Of a stretch of 47,888 bases of DNA, positions 28,401 through 37,025 are shown piece after piece (positions within the stretch are counted from its first letter, which is position 1; every line of letters starts with the position of its first letter). Position numbers and translations under genes: made by a program. The stretch is from a virus: positions 1 to 47,888 of the IMG/VR virus record IMGVR_UViG_3300015371_000065; one strand, written 5' to 3'. Below the pieces are notes generated by a model. It made no database searches and was not told the origin of the DNA. It worked only from the letters and a program-made list of their open reading frames with translations.

Positions 28401-31106
28401 AATCCCGACTAGGCCCTTACCCATCGTACCCCAGTCCAAGTCACCGAACGCACTCACGGCTTTGGCCAGAATACGCAGGCCAACTGCGGTAACGACTAGA
28501 CCGGCTCCAGTTAGAATCAGATTGGGTGGCATCAACTTCATTGCCCCAGCGATGATGAGCAGACCGGCGGCAATTCCACCTAGGCCCTTGGCGATCTGAC
28601 TCAGAGGCATGCTGCCCATGCTGCGAACTGCTAGGGCGAGAATGTTGATACCAACCGCCATTGCCGTGATACCAGCTCCAGCTCGGATCATTCCGGCTGA
28701 ATTGGCAGATAGCGGAATGGCTGCGGCGGTGATACCAATTAGCAAGACGGTGACTCCGCCCAAACCCTTGATGAGCTCCGACCAACTGAGTCGACTAAGA
28801 GCAAAGACGGCAATAGCTAGAATATCGATCGCGCCAGCCAGCAAGATTAGAGAACCTGCGACGATTGGCATGCGTAGGAATCCAGCCGATTTGGTCACCT
28901 TGTCCATGATCGCCATGGCACCGAGCAACTGCGCGAACATGACCGTGATCGCTGCCATCGCCGAGTTAAGCTTCTTCGGGTCGACAAACGACAAGGCCAC
29001 CACCGATGCAGTCAGGAGAGCAACTGCAATCGCAATCTCCTTCAGTGTCTTCGCCTTGATGTTCTGCTGGATAGCGGTCATCGAGCCCTCGAGAGCCTTG
29101 AAGGCGCCGCTGATGTTACCCATGATTCCCCCAGCAAAGCCCTTACTGACTTGTTCGAGCAGCGAGCCCTTGCCGAAGAAATTCTTGAACAGCAGGAAGA
29201 TTCCACCCAGAAGACCAGTTCGGATCACAGCCAGAATAGCCTCGAAGTTCATGCTCTGAATCGCAGTGGTCAATCCTGGACCAAGTCCTTCGATCAATTT
29301 GACAATCGCGTCAAGCGCAGGCTGGAAGATATTGCCTGCGTTGGCGAAGCTTTTTGCGAATGTGTCCCACGCCGTGGCGACAGCTTCCAACACTCGCTGA
29401 AGAGGAGTCAGCGCGTTGGTCATTCCATCTACTTGACCAGAAAATCCCCCCGGGGAAAATCCGGAAAATAGGTTCAGCAATGCGTCCCGAAGGCGGCTTA
29501 GAAACGCTAGGGGAACAGAAAGAATAGCGCCGAGATGATCGAAGAAATTAGCCAGCCGATCGCCCTTCTTGAGGGCATTATCAACTGAAACCAGAAAATC
29601 GCCGATATTTCCGGTTAGATCAAGAAAGCCTCCACTACCGGCGCCCGAAGCTCCGACTAGACGGGCAAAGACCGAGACAATTCCGCCGATAACCTGTTTA
29701 CCGATGTCCAGCAAGGCAAACAGACCACGGAAAGTGCGGCGAATATTCTCGACTGTCTTGGCACTGGGCTCTAACCTGTCCATAAGATTCTTGAATCCCA
29801 CAGTCAGGTTATAAAGATCTTTACCTGTTTTTGCAGGGAAAATATCTCGAAAAGCGTCCTTAATCGGTCGAACTACTGCGGCTAGATCATGAAATCCCTG
29901 CTTCAAAGCATTGAGAAACAGCGTTCGTCCGCCAAGCTGCTTCCAGTCGCCTAAGACCTTGTTGCGAGCATTGGCCGATTCACTAACAAAGCCGTTGATG
30001 GCGTTAGACAGACCTGTAAACAGCGTCTTTGCCTCGCCGAAGTTACCAAATATAATCTCCCAGGTCTGGGCCCAGCCTGAACCGACCGCTTCTTTAGTCG
30101 TGTCGATTAACTGGGAAAGGGTCTTGACCTGCGTTGCCGCGTTTACGGCCATCTTGGCCTGTTGCTGAATGGCTTTAACCTGAGCGTCGTTATAGCCCAT
30201 TGCTTTCAGCTGGGCGTCCGTCAAATCCCCTGAAAGCTGTTTCAGCGTAGTCGTCAAGACTCCTGAGGTGAGCCAAGACTTCTTTCCCGGTCCAGCCGAG
30301 GCCAGCGACTGTCTAAATGACTCTCCATTGATGGTGACGTTCTTCATAGCACCCTTGAGGGTGACCGCACCATCTTTGAGAGTGCCCATATGCTGAGCGG
30401 TCTGCGCTAGAGCACGTTGGAAGAGAGTACCGCCCATACCAGCATTAACAACTGAGTTCCAATCCTGTAGTTTAACTGTACCAGCTGAGATTGCTTGGGA
30501 GAGCTGATACATCGCGGTCGATGCCTGTTCAGCATTCGAACCTGAAACAGCCGCCAGATTCGCAATACCCTTGATCGAGGCAACAGCCGTAGTCAGATCT
30601 ACACCAGCCGCGGTAAAGGTACCGACATTCCGAGTCATCTCGGAGAAGTTGTAGATCGTCTTGTCAGCGTAATGGTTAAGCTCGTTAAGAGCCGAGGTAA
30701 CGTCCTTCAACTTGACGCCCGCAGCCTGTGTGTTGGACAGAATTGTCTGAATTGCGGTCAGCTTGGTCTCATACTCTTTGTAACCCTGGATAATCGGATC
30801 CAGAGTTAAAGATTTAGTAAACGCTAATCCTGTCCGCACTGCCTGAGCGGAAAGATTGGCCAAAACGCCGATTGCAACCAGGTGGAAAGTGCGCAGCTTG
30901 TTACTGACTTGGTCGACAGCCTGACCAACCCGTCCTAGCTGAAGATGACCAAGCGCTCGGCTAACATTACTGATGCCCTTTCCCGCATCATCAAACTTGA
31001 GCGAGCTTTTCAGCTTGTCGAGAGCGTGAATAGCTCTATTAACGCCCTGTTCAAACTTACTCGACTCGAAACTCATCGCAACGACTTTGTCGTCGATGGT
31101 GGCCAC
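25476..31106 (-). CDS. tape measure protein
   Basis: At 1876 residues it is the largest product in the window. The N-terminal part (MATIDDKVVAMSFESSKFEQ) matches tape-measure N-domains. Residues about 720-1110 hold several hydrophobic, Ala/Gly-rich repeat units (KGLVGIAGALIVIAGAMQLM type, spaced about 50-65 residues). Residues about 1150-1330 have shorter IxxFIxGI-type repeats. The C-terminal part has three (S)PSKVM...GLxxGL-type repeats and a coiled coil (QQMADARQKIADARQQINRA). The rule of about 0.15 nm per residue suggests a tail near 280 nm. It sets tail length and is likely ejected at infection. Confidence 0.93.
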   Translation of the reverse strand: MATIDDKVVAMSFESSKFEQGVNRAIHALDKLKSSLKFDDAGKGISNVSRALGHLQLGRVGQAVDQVSNKLRTFHLVAIGVLANLSAQAVRTGLAFTKSLTLDPIIQGYKEYETKLTAIQTILSNTQAAGVKLKDVTSALNELNHYADKTIYNFSEMTRNVGTFTAAGVDLTTAVASIKGIANLAAVSGSNAEQASTAMYQLSQAISAGTVKLQDWNSVVNAGMGGTLFQRALAQTAQHMGTLKDGAVTLKGAMKNVTINGESFRQSLASAGPGKKSWLTSGVLTTTLKQLSGDLTDAQLKAMGYNDAQVKAIQQQAKMAVNAATQVKTLSQLIDTTKEAVGSGWAQTWEIIFGNFGEAKTLFTGLSNAINGFVSESANARNKVLGDWKQLGGRTLFLNALKQGFHDLAAVVRPIKDAFRDIFPAKTGKDLYNLTVGFKNLMDRLEPSAKTVENIRRTFRGLFALLDIGKQVIGGIVSVFARLVGASGAGSGGFLDLTGNIGDFLVSVDNALKKGDRLANFFDHLGAILSVPLAFLSRLRDALLNLFSGFSPGGFSGQVDGMTNALTPLQRVLEAVATAWDTFAKSFANAGNIFQPALDAIVKLIEGLGPGLTTAIQSMNFEAILAVIRTGLLGGIFLLFKNFFGKGSLLEQVSKGFAGGIMGNISGAFKALEGSMTAIQQNIKAKTLKEIAIAVALLTASVVALSFVDPKKLNSAMAAITVMFAQLLGAMAIMDKVTKSAGFLRMPIVAGSLILLAGAIDILAIAVFALSRLSWSELIKGLGGVTVLLIGITAAAIPLSANSAGMIRAGAGITAMAVGINILALAVRSMGSMPLSQIAKGLGGIAAGLLIIAGAMKLMPPNLILTGAGLVVTAVGLRILAKAVSAFGDLDWGTMGKGLVGIAGALIVIAGAMQLMPATMVVSAAGLILVSIALKGIAKAVSSLGGMSVGALAKGLISLALALGILAVGLIAMQGAIGGAVALGIAAAGIALLAPALAVLGKQSWGQILKGLIALAAAIGILGVAAVLLQPAIPAMLGLGAALVLIGGGLALAGVGIALIGVGLSAIAVAAPTAAGVIVQAFVQLQEGIIKNAKLLILGLLEVVNQLAKVAPKFVSAIVKILGTVIDGIIQLAPKLHEVMNVLIGLILQVVQENQGKIIQAGFNLLIALLEGIRDNLPQVTKLVADIVITLLRSLAQQLNRIQRAGITIILSFVKGIVSNYALIIRTGLNIVVNLIKGIANSVGKVVTAALSIVTTLVRAIANSYVKLFKVGATAVANFIEGLGSASARIVTAGVNAITKFIRAITNGALKLVNEGAKAIIKFMNGVATAIDQYEPQMIAAGARIGAAIVTGMVKGLAQAAPNVLRSAGDLVGKVKRKLEFWKSPPDAYGKWLGQLLISGLATGLSDTSEAVDAAANMSKSVISTVEGIFEITSPSKVMRRLGRDVAAGLALGVKEGSEADVRQALQDVVGMVNQQMADARQKIADARQQINRAEKGKKLTKEQIAENKRLNQIITEQNAILAKSTQFHKLLTVEIGKHKGRLIELSKEYAKVSDQLDIATNLFEQYLDQYDNLPEIPTEDAQGNKITDPLAAYIERLKKQAGDVKAYSDLLAKLKAAGLDDKTYQMLLDAGPEAGMALAQGLLKGGSAAIQQVNALDKQLDNAAAGLADNAAKELYDVGKRAAQGFVKGLQDHKKEILAQMDDIADEMVKRIKKKLKIKSPSQVFAEFGKLTVEGLATGISNSASMVTNAIDTLAGDAASAMQKSLSGMSDLISLEIDPNPTIQPILDLSQVQTAAQSLDSILSTAPITSTRSFGQASAISSGQATTAEETAAAAGGTSVKFEQNNYSPEALSEVDIYRQTKNQLSQIKSALALT

Positions 31107-31483
31107 TAGATTCTATTCACCTCCCTCCAGGCTTCCTCGGCGATTTGCTCAAATATGGGCCGCATCGCTGGCATGATGTAATCTCGACCCTGGACGTATC
31201 CTCCAGTTCCAGTACCGTGACCGTACTGAAGGATGACGGCAATCGGTACTCCATCCTCGATATGACTGTTATGCCAGCGAATGGAGTAATATCCCGGTTT
31301 TGCCACGATCGAATAGGACCATGATCGTGCTGTTTCGCCGCTTTCAACTGGGGGAGCATTGGACAACGCCACCATTCCCAAATTGCCGTACTTGTTCAGC
31401 ACTTGATCGAGCTCAGCTCGCTTTAAGCGCTGCAAATATCTTTCTGTGCGATTGAATGATCCTTTCTGAGTAATTGTGATCAT
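31106..31483 (-). CDS. HK97-gp10-like tail completion/minor protein
   Basis: This 125-residue protein has NAPPVESGETARSWSYSIV and VILQYGHGTGTGGYVQGRDY, then MRPIFEQIAEEAWREV. This is the usual pattern of HK97 gp10-type proteins, which act at the head-tail joint or tail end. It shares one base with the tape measure gene. Its place just ahead of the tape measure rather than with head-closure genes is seen in some actinophages. Confidence 0.75.
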   Translation of the reverse strand: MITITQKGSFNRTERYLQRLKRAELDQVLNKYGNLGMVALSNAPPVESGETARSWSYSIVAKPGYYSIRWHNSHIEDGVPIAVILQYGHGTGTGGYVQGRDYIMPAMRPIFEQIAEEAWREVNRI

Positions 31484-31489
31484 AAAACA

Positions 31490-32383
31490 TCATTCCGCGG
31501 TTAAACGAACGATTACGGCGCCAGGATCACCCACAGCTCGAGCTCCCTTGGACTGCCCAAATACATAGGGCAAACCGTTCAGAGGGGCTGCCTTGGCTCC
31601 ACTGGCTCCTCCAGGAATAACACTCTGTGAGCCGCTAGCTGCATCGTTGGCAGGACTTCCTCCTGGACCGTAAACAAGTGTATCTCCAGGATTGTACGAC
31701 CCTCGCCCGCCGGATGTAGCTGCATTACAAGTAGTTCCCCCTGATCCGTACTTGCCAACACCCCCAGCTCCACCCCCTCCGCCTTGTCCGATAGTTTGGT
31801 AGAGCAGATCGTAAAATATGGTGCCGTCTGTTCCTCCGCTACCAGGTGTTCCTGGGCCTGTAGACGTAGGCGTTCCAGCAACTCCTCCGGCAGCTCCACC
31901 ACCTGCAGCAGTGCGGTTTCCCAGTCCACCGTCGCCTCCATTTGCTTGGGTCGAAACTGTTAGGGAGTTGGACTGAGCGCGCTTGCCGCCCTTACCTCCT
32001 GAGGCACGACAAGTAGGATCGTTGAAGGAGGAAGTGCCACCATCGCCACCGTCGGTAGTTGAAGCTGGGTTAGAGGCGTGTTCAGTACCCAAGCTACCTC
32101 CGGCTCCCACGACAACAGAAACTGTCGACGGAAGCGCAGAGAGAAGGCCTCTGATTCGATGAAACCCTCCGCCTCCACCGGCTCCGCCATAATTTCTGAC
32201 CAGGGTGCCCGTATTTGCAGTGTCGATTCCTCCACCCATACCACCTCCCCCACCAATGCAAATCACATCGAAATGTGTGTAACCCATATCGCGATACTGC
32301 TCGACATCAAAGGTTTGGTTGCTTTCAAACTTGATCGCTAGTGGTTCTGGGCGAACTAGGCTTCCTGACAGTTCAAATCTCAT
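31490..32383 (-). CDS. glycine-rich adhesin-like minor tail protein
   Basis: This 297-residue protein has a short N-domain (FDVEQYRDMGYTHFDVICIG) followed by a poly-glycine sandwich of many GGGG and GGxGG runs (from about residue 44 to 290). It resembles Gly-rich phage adhesins of the T-even gp38 type. It probably sits at the tail tip or fibres and contacts the host surface. It lies between the collar fibre and the tape-measure-proximal gene. Confidence 0.7.
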   Translation of the reverse strand: MRFELSGSLVRPEPLAIKFESNQTFDVEQYRDMGYTHFDVICIGGGGGMGGGIDTANTGTLVRNYGGAGGGGGFHRIRGLLSALPSTVSVVVGAGGSLGTEHASNPASTTDGGDGGTSSFNDPTCRASGGKGGKRAQSNSLTVSTQANGGDGGLGNRTAAGGGAAGGVAGTPTSTGPGTPGSGGTDGTIFYDLLYQTIGQGGGGGAGGVGKYGSGGTTCNAATSGGRGSYNPGDTLVYGPGGSPANDAASGSQSVIPGGASGAKAAPLNGLPYVFGQSKGARAVGDPGAVIVRLTAE

Positions 32384-32384
32384 T

Positions 32385-33281
32385 TTAAACGTCGTCCAAC
32401 TTCACGATGTAAGGCACAAAGACCGTAGGCTGAACATTCTCGTGTCCACTACCGCCGCCAGCAGTATTGATTCCGTGCTGATGGTTATAGGCCGAAGCGC
32501 CGCCCGTGACGAAATTATGCGCGTGATCGACTGTTTCCGTATCCATGTCGACACCGGTGTTATACTGACCTGACCTACCGATAATCTCTACGATAATTGC
32601 CCCGATACCTGAGGTGCCAAAGGTATACGACGAGCGTGACTGAGACATGCCGTGCTTATGTGCAGCGGTGCGACCACTAGTCGTACCACTATGTGTGTGA
32701 GGAGCGCCGTTAGAAGCAACTAGTCCTCCCGCCCCACCAGCTCCGTCTGAGCGATGCGAATGGGCAGGCATCTCCGCCACGGCCATCGCATGTACTTCTT
32801 TACCAGTATTCTTAGCGAGCACAATAGCATCAGCTCGAGTCAACCGGTTAGCACGAGGACTTCCGTTAGGCATCGCATCAAGACAGGCCGGAACTAGACC
32901 TCGTAGGTCTGGTACCCGAAATTGACCAGCTGGCGGTGCAGCAGCACCCATTGCTGTGTTCCAAACATCGTCGATATTGGCCGCCGCCTCCGGATAAGCA
33001 GCTATGTCAAAAGGATCTCCATTAGCCCAAGCCCATTTGCCATATTTGACCAAATCGGGCAGAGCCAAGCTCGGCCACATTCGAACCTCGCCCGGAATCG
33101 CCACGATTGCTACACCAGGAGGGCCGATTGGTCCAACGGGACCAACTACACTGCCCGCGTTGATCTGGGAGCCGTCATGTTTACTTAGAATAAGATTACC
33201 GGCAACAACATCACCATCAACAACCGAACTAGCTTCGATTTCCAACATTCGTTCCGCAGTAAGACCAGTAACTGTAGCCAT
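32385..33281 (-). CDS. tail fibre with tail-collar domain
   Basis: This 298-residue protein has a short collagen-like linker (GPVGPIGPPG, about residue 48), then the phage tail collar pattern: VRMWPSLALPDLVKYGKWAW, YPEAAANIDDVW, RVPDLRGLVPACLDAMPNG, followed by His-rich repeats (MPAHSHRS, APHTHSG, VDHAHNF, YNHQHG) of the receptor-binding end. A second, longer collar fibre occurs at 45259-46674, so this is one of two paralogous collar ends. Confidence 0.82.
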   Translation of the reverse strand: MATVTGLTAERMLEIEASSVVDGDVVAGNLILSKHDGSQINAGSVVGPVGPIGPPGVAIVAIPGEVRMWPSLALPDLVKYGKWAWANGDPFDIAAYPEAAANIDDVWNTAMGAAAPPAGQFRVPDLRGLVPACLDAMPNGSPRANRLTRADAIVLAKNTGKEVHAMAVAEMPAHSHRSDGAGGAGGLVASNGAPHTHSGTTSGRTAAHKHGMSQSRSSYTFGTSGIGAIIVEIIGRSGQYNTGVDMDTETVDHAHNFVTGGASAYNHQHGINTAGGGSGHENVQPTVFVPYIVKLDDV

Positions 33282-33289
33282 TGCACCTC

Positions 33290-34093
33290 CTAACTAACAT
33301 TCGTGGACGAAATTTCATAAGTATCGGGATCCGAATATGTTGCGTCAGCACCATCGATCTCGAAGGTAGTGGCGTCGAGCATAGTGACGTAAGTATTTGC
33401 CTCGTCAATAGCCGACCAAGTACCATCCCGATGATCGACGATGATAAGCGCACCAAGATACCCGAAATATTCGGCAATCTCTGCTAGAGACGGAAGACTA
33501 GGATTACTTATCTCCGTACCATAAAACCGTTCTTCCAATAACTGTAAAATTTCAGGAGGTGTTGTGACTGAATCAAGAGAAACATGAAGCGTCGGTTTGA
33601 TTCCGATTCCTTTAATTACCGGCGGAGTTCCTGTTAAGGTCCAACTAAACTCGACTGGATTAGGCGAATCACCAATTGTGCTAAAGGTATTAGCATCAGG
33701 ATTGGCAAAGACGTTGTAGAGAATGTGAATCTTATAACCGTGATCAACTCCGTCTAGATCATTACCTTTTTTCGTTCGATAGGACATGTCAAAACTTTTC
33801 GCGGGTTGGTTGTAATAGGAAAACCCTGGATTAAGACTGACAATTCCATTAATCGAGTCGAAGATCTCGGGATAGGTGATTGCTTTTAGTTTCCCGGAAA
33901 AGTCCCCCGGAGTAAAAACCTCCAAATACTTTACCCCATCGAGATAATAATCTTTGATCTCGGTATCAGAAGATTCTTCTACGCTTGTAAGACCATTCCA
34001 AACCTCAACGCGGCCATCATGAAGATAAAGAACTCCGTGATCAACGCCCGTTTCAAACCTTCGTTCTCCGACTTGATCCCAAGCAAGTTTCAT
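33290..34093 (-). CDS. second major tail protein paralogue
   Basis: This 267-residue protein shares WD(Q/E)VGER, VDHGVLYL, VWNGLTSV and then ITYPEIFD...FDMSYRTKKGNDLDGVDHGY with the 34682 gene, but carries an additional about 50-residue C-terminal segment (IIVDHRDGTWSAIDEAN). Two tube-type proteins of the same family in one tail module suggest that one forms the shaft and the other a specialised ring or decorated subunits. It is separated from its paralogue by the chaperone gene. Confidence 0.8.
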   Translation of the reverse strand: MKLAWDQVGERRFETGVDHGVLYLHDGRVEVWNGLTSVEESSDTEIKDYYLDGVKYLEVFTPGDFSGKLKAITYPEIFDSINGIVSLNPGFSYYNQPAKSFDMSYRTKKGNDLDGVDHGYKIHILYNVFANPDANTFSTIGDSPNPVEFSWTLTGTPPVIKGIGIKPTLHVSLDSVTTPPEILQLLEERFYGTEISNPSLPSLAEIAEYFGYLGALIIVDHRDGTWSAIDEANTYVTMLDATTFEIDGADATYSDPDTYEISSTNVS

Positions 34094-34096
34094 ATG

Positions 34097-34639
34097 TCAC
34101 CCCTTAGTACCGAGTTGTTTCCTGCGTTGCGCATTGAGTTCTCGGTTCCGAGCTGCGATCTCAGAGCGACTCATCTTCGTCGGCTTTGCCTGCTTGATGT
34201 TACAAACACGAATCAAAGTGAACAACCAATTGAGATGCCACCTCTCGCACTCAAAAGGAATCTCAAAAGCGATCATCCAGTAGTAAATCAACTCAGCAGT
34301 AATCACGTCTCGACTTTGTGGAGCGCCAGGAGGCTCGTTGAACCAAGTCGCGGTCATCTTGGCATCGATATGCTCATTGATTGCCGTGATATTGGCTTCG
34401 TTGAGTTTGAGGAAAACTTCTTCGGGAACATTTGGGGTCAAAGTCATGAACTTGATGTAGTCCAAAACTTCTTCTGTCGTCTTCTCGTCCTTACCCAAGA
34501 AAGGCTTCTCGTATTTAGACTCCCATTTTGACAGTGAGACCAGAGAATGCTCTAGCTCCAATGTTACATCGCCTCGAGTGACGAACTCCTGGCCATGTTC
34601 GTCAAACATTTCGACACCTGGAACCACAATCGTAAGCAT
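34097..34639 (-). CDS. tail assembly chaperone
   Basis: This 180-residue protein has [59 protein letters not shown] and the C-terminal [18 protein letters not shown]. This pattern is one I know as a tail assembly chaperone in actinophage and Firmicutes siphophages. I see no convincing slippery sequence near its end, so no frameshift product is proposed. Confidence 0.8.
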   Translation of the reverse strand: MLTIVVPGVEMFDEHGQEFVTRGDVTLELEHSLVSLSKWESKYEKPFLGKDEKTTEEVLDYIKFMTLTPNVPEEVFLKLNEANITAINEHIDAKMTATWFNEPPGAPQSRDVITAELIYYWMIAFEIPFECERWHLNWLFTLIRVCNIKQAKPTKMSRSEIAARNRELNAQRRKQLGTKG

Positions 34640-34681
34640 TCTCCGGCCTCCTGTCGGGCGGGGAGAGGGGAGAGGGTAAGT

Positions 34682-35338
34682 TTACGGTCCTGCGAACAGC
34701 GCAATCACAGCATCCGGAGTCGGAAGAGCTGCTTCTGTTGCGCCGTTGCCGTACAGCAGAGCCTCGAGTGCAGTAAGGTCGGCTGCGTCGACTTCCGTAG
34801 AGTCGACCACAATCAGCGAGGTCGGCTTATGATCGGTAACAGGAACCGGAATAGTTGTAATCTCCCAGCTGAATGAAATTGCCTCCGGCGAATCGTTGAT
34901 GGTTGCGTAAGCCTTCTCCGAGGGAGCGGCCGTTGCACCATAAACGAGATGTAGCTTATAGCCAAAGTCGGCTCCATCAATGTCGTTACCGACCTTTGTC
35001 CGATAGGACAGGCCAAACATCTTGCGGCTCTGCTGGCCAACAGCTACACCCACGGAGGGCGCATAGGTACCGTCGCACTCGGCGAACTCGTCGGGGTATG
35101 TAAACGCCTCGATCGTTCCGCCGAACTCTTCGGCCGAAATCAGATTCAGGTACTTGATGTTGTCCGCATACTGCGGGTTGGACTCCGCCCCGGAAGGTGA
35201 TTCCGTGACAGTGGTGAGTCCATTCCAGGCAACTCCAGTGTTGTAAACACCAGCGTCGTCAGGAAGATACAAGACACCATGGTCTACGCCAACTTCGTAG
35301 AGGCGCTCACCAACTTCGTCCCATGTCAGCGGTGCCAT
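34682..35338 (-). CDS. major tail protein
   Basis: This 218-residue protein, MAPLTWDEVGERLYEVGVDH then GVLYLPDDAG, with GLSYRTKVGNDIDGADFGYK and a C-terminal AEALLYGN-type helix (LTALEALLYGNGATEAALPT), matches tube-forming major tail proteins. It lies directly after the tail terminator gene, the usual position. A divergent paralogue is encoded at 33290-34093. Confidence 0.85.
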   Translation of the reverse strand: MAPLTWDEVGERLYEVGVDHGVLYLPDDAGVYNTGVAWNGLTTVTESPSGAESNPQYADNIKYLNLISAEEFGGTIEAFTYPDEFAECDGTYAPSVGVAVGQQSRKMFGLSYRTKVGNDIDGADFGYKLHLVYGATAAPSEKAYATINDSPEAISFSWEITTIPVPVTDHKPTSLIVVDSTEVDAADLTALEALLYGNGATEAALPTPDAVIALFAGP

Positions 35339-35352
35339 TTGTTTCCCTTCTC

Positions 35353-35655
35353 TTAGAAGAACACATTATACACGTCGTGATTCAGATTATCAGCAGTATA
35401 AAAGCGGTTAAATAGGCTCATGGGCATTTCTGCCACTTTATCTGGAATCTCACTATCAGGATCTTGATCAATGACTGTAACCATATACCTTTTAGTGTGA
35501 TGATATGGCTTGTCATTCGCAAATTTCGTGTCTGCGAAATCACGTTTATAGATAATGCAAGGGTATTTCAGCTGCACGTTTGTCGGTGGCTGAAAATATA
35601 CGTTCTCTGTAAACGTCTCAAGGAGTTGGTGCAACTGGAGCCGCGACTGGCCCAT
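35353..35655 (-). CDS. tail terminator-like protein
   Basis: This 100-residue protein starts MGQSRLQLHQLLETFTENVY and has the phrase YPCIIYKRDFADTKFAND and YMVTVIDQDPDSEIPDKVA. This matches the small proteins that end the tail tube and join it to the head in siphophages. It overlaps the head-closure gene by 38 bases and precedes the major tail protein. Confidence 0.75.
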   Translation of the reverse strand: MGQSRLQLHQLLETFTENVYFQPPTNVQLKYPCIIYKRDFADTKFANDKPYHHTKRYMVTVIDQDPDSEIPDKVAEMPMSLFNRFYTADNLNHDVYNVFF

Positions 35656-35962
35656 TATACACCTCCCCTAAGCGCAACAACAGACGAGGGGCCTGCACTT
35701 CCACAGAGGAAACGGTCCACAGGACCCCCGCCCATTCCACATAACGAATGGCAAAGAAATGATCGTTGGCATAAGCATCGGCTACAATACTGATCGAGTT
35801 TTGTACACTGAGATCAGGGTTGAGATTCTCTCCTTCGCGAAGATTTCTGGCATTTCGGACAACATCTCCGAAATATGAATGCTCGACGATACTATCTTCC
35901 CAGACACCTGGCTCAGTTTCTACGGTCTCGCCGTAACCAACACGACCATGAAATCTTCCCAT
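35618..35962 (-). CDS. head closure/head-tail joining protein
   Basis: This 114-residue protein has MGRFHGRVGYGETVETEPGV, SYFGDVVRNARNLRE and FFAIRYVEWAGVLWTVSSVE. It is a typical length and pattern for the protein between the capsid and tail terminator genes. It is assigned by order and pattern; no catalytic function. Confidence 0.7.
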   Translation of the reverse strand: MGRFHGRVGYGETVETEPGVWEDSIVEHSYFGDVVRNARNLREGENLNPDLSVQNSISIVADAYANDHFFAIRYVEWAGVLWTVSSVEVQAPRLLLRLGEVYNGPVAAPVAPTP

Positions 35963-35975
35963 CGAGAACCTACCT

Positions 35976-37025
35976 TTACGCCTTCTGAAGCACCAGTGCA
36001 GAACGGATCTTCGTCAGACCACCGGAGACACGGGTTTCGAACAGGTACTTGTACTGGTTGTAGTCGATATCGAAGTCATCGAAGAAGTTGACCTCGCCAC
36101 CCTTATCCGCGCCAACCGTGTAGTCCTTCAGGTTGACAACGATGCCGATTAGGTCAGCCTCCTGCTCCATCACTTCGACGTAGACGATGTCCTGAACACC
36201 CATCTCAGCAGCGACTTCCGACTTATTGCGGTACATCCGCCGTCCCATACCATCCTTGGTCAGGAGGAGAGAGGTCATGAACGGCATCGTGGTGTAGAAC
36301 GTCGGCGAACCCGAGCCTTTGTAGAGGCCCATGTTCGTGATCAGAGCGTCGACAACCTCGCCGGGGTTCGAACCAGCGTCTGCAAGGTTGACCTCTACCT
36401 TGGGAGCGTAGAGATCGTGATCAAGCATGATCGAGCGAATGCCTGCACCCTCACTGGCACCCGCCGGATCCTTGATCTTGTCCTCGCTGGCAACGTCTCG
36501 ACCATCACCAATCAGAATCGCGCGTGCGAGCTCCTCGTCCAGCATCAACCGCATCTCAGCCTTCAGCCAGGCGACAACATCGAAATCAGTGATGTCGACA
36601 ATGTCGTCACGATCAAGCTGCTGCTTCTTGTACACGGTCGAAGGAGTCGTCACCCGCTTAACCAGCCCAAAGAATTCTTCCTTCTTCAGGTTGCCCTTGA
36701 TGTAACCCAGCGCCCTGGCCTCGTCCTGAGTGATGTCGGCTACGATCGACTTGATACGAGAGAACGGGGAGTGCCTCGTACCATTGATGACACCGGAGAC
36801 CCACTCGACACGCCGTGAATCAAATTCGGGCGTATCTGCAAGAGTGCGTGCATCGGGGAAGAGAATGTCGATGTCTTCGATGCCATGCCTAAGTGCATAT
36901 GCTTCTACCGCATGCTTCAGCGAACCGGCCCTCTGCGCCTCTTCGACGATCCCATTAATGGCGTCATGGCTAAGAACCGGCTTCTTCTTCTTGCCATTCT
37001 GCTCCTCGAAGACATTACGAGACAT
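35976..37025 (-). CDS. major capsid protein from internal in-frame start
   Basis: Within the fusion an in-frame ATG at 37025 begins MSRNVFEEQNGKKKKPVLSH, preceded by AAGAAGGAGAGCGC, an ideal ribosome site with six-base spacing. It would give a 349-residue capsid protein without the protease. Since capsid subunits are needed in far greater number than protease, initiation here is the simplest way to set the ratio. This is inferred from the sequence signal; proteolytic release from the fusion is the alternative. Confidence 0.6.
   Translation of the reverse strand: MSRNVFEEQNGKKKKPVLSHDAINGIVEEAQRAGSLKHAVEAYALRHGIEDIDILFPDARTLADTPEFDSRRVEWVSGVINGTRHSPFSRIKSIVADITQDEARALGYIKGNLKKEEFFGLVKRVTTPSTVYKKQQLDRDDIVDITDFDVVAWLKAEMRLMLDEELARAILIGDGRDVASEDKIKDPAGASEGAGIRSIMLDHDLYAPKVEVNLADAGSNPGEVVDALITNMGLYKGSGSPTFYTTMPFMTSLLLTKDGMGRRMYRNKSEVAAEMGVQDIVYVEVMEQEADLIGIVVNLKDYTVGADKGGEVNFFDDFDIDYNQYKYLFETRVSGGLTKIRSALVLQKA

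Noticed and set aside
28009-29259. Two long plus-strand frames
   Set aside because: They are antisense to the hydrophobic repeats of the tape measure; composition is Ile/Ala/Pro-rich as expected for a shadow.
29440-29465. CCCCCCGGGG-type sequence similar to the hairpin at 22827
   Set aside because: It is inside the tape measure coding region and is explained by the codons there; no U-tract function is likely.
34097-34682. Programmed frameshift of the tail assembly chaperone
   Set aside because: No slippery heptamer or fitting downstream frame was found near the end of the gene.
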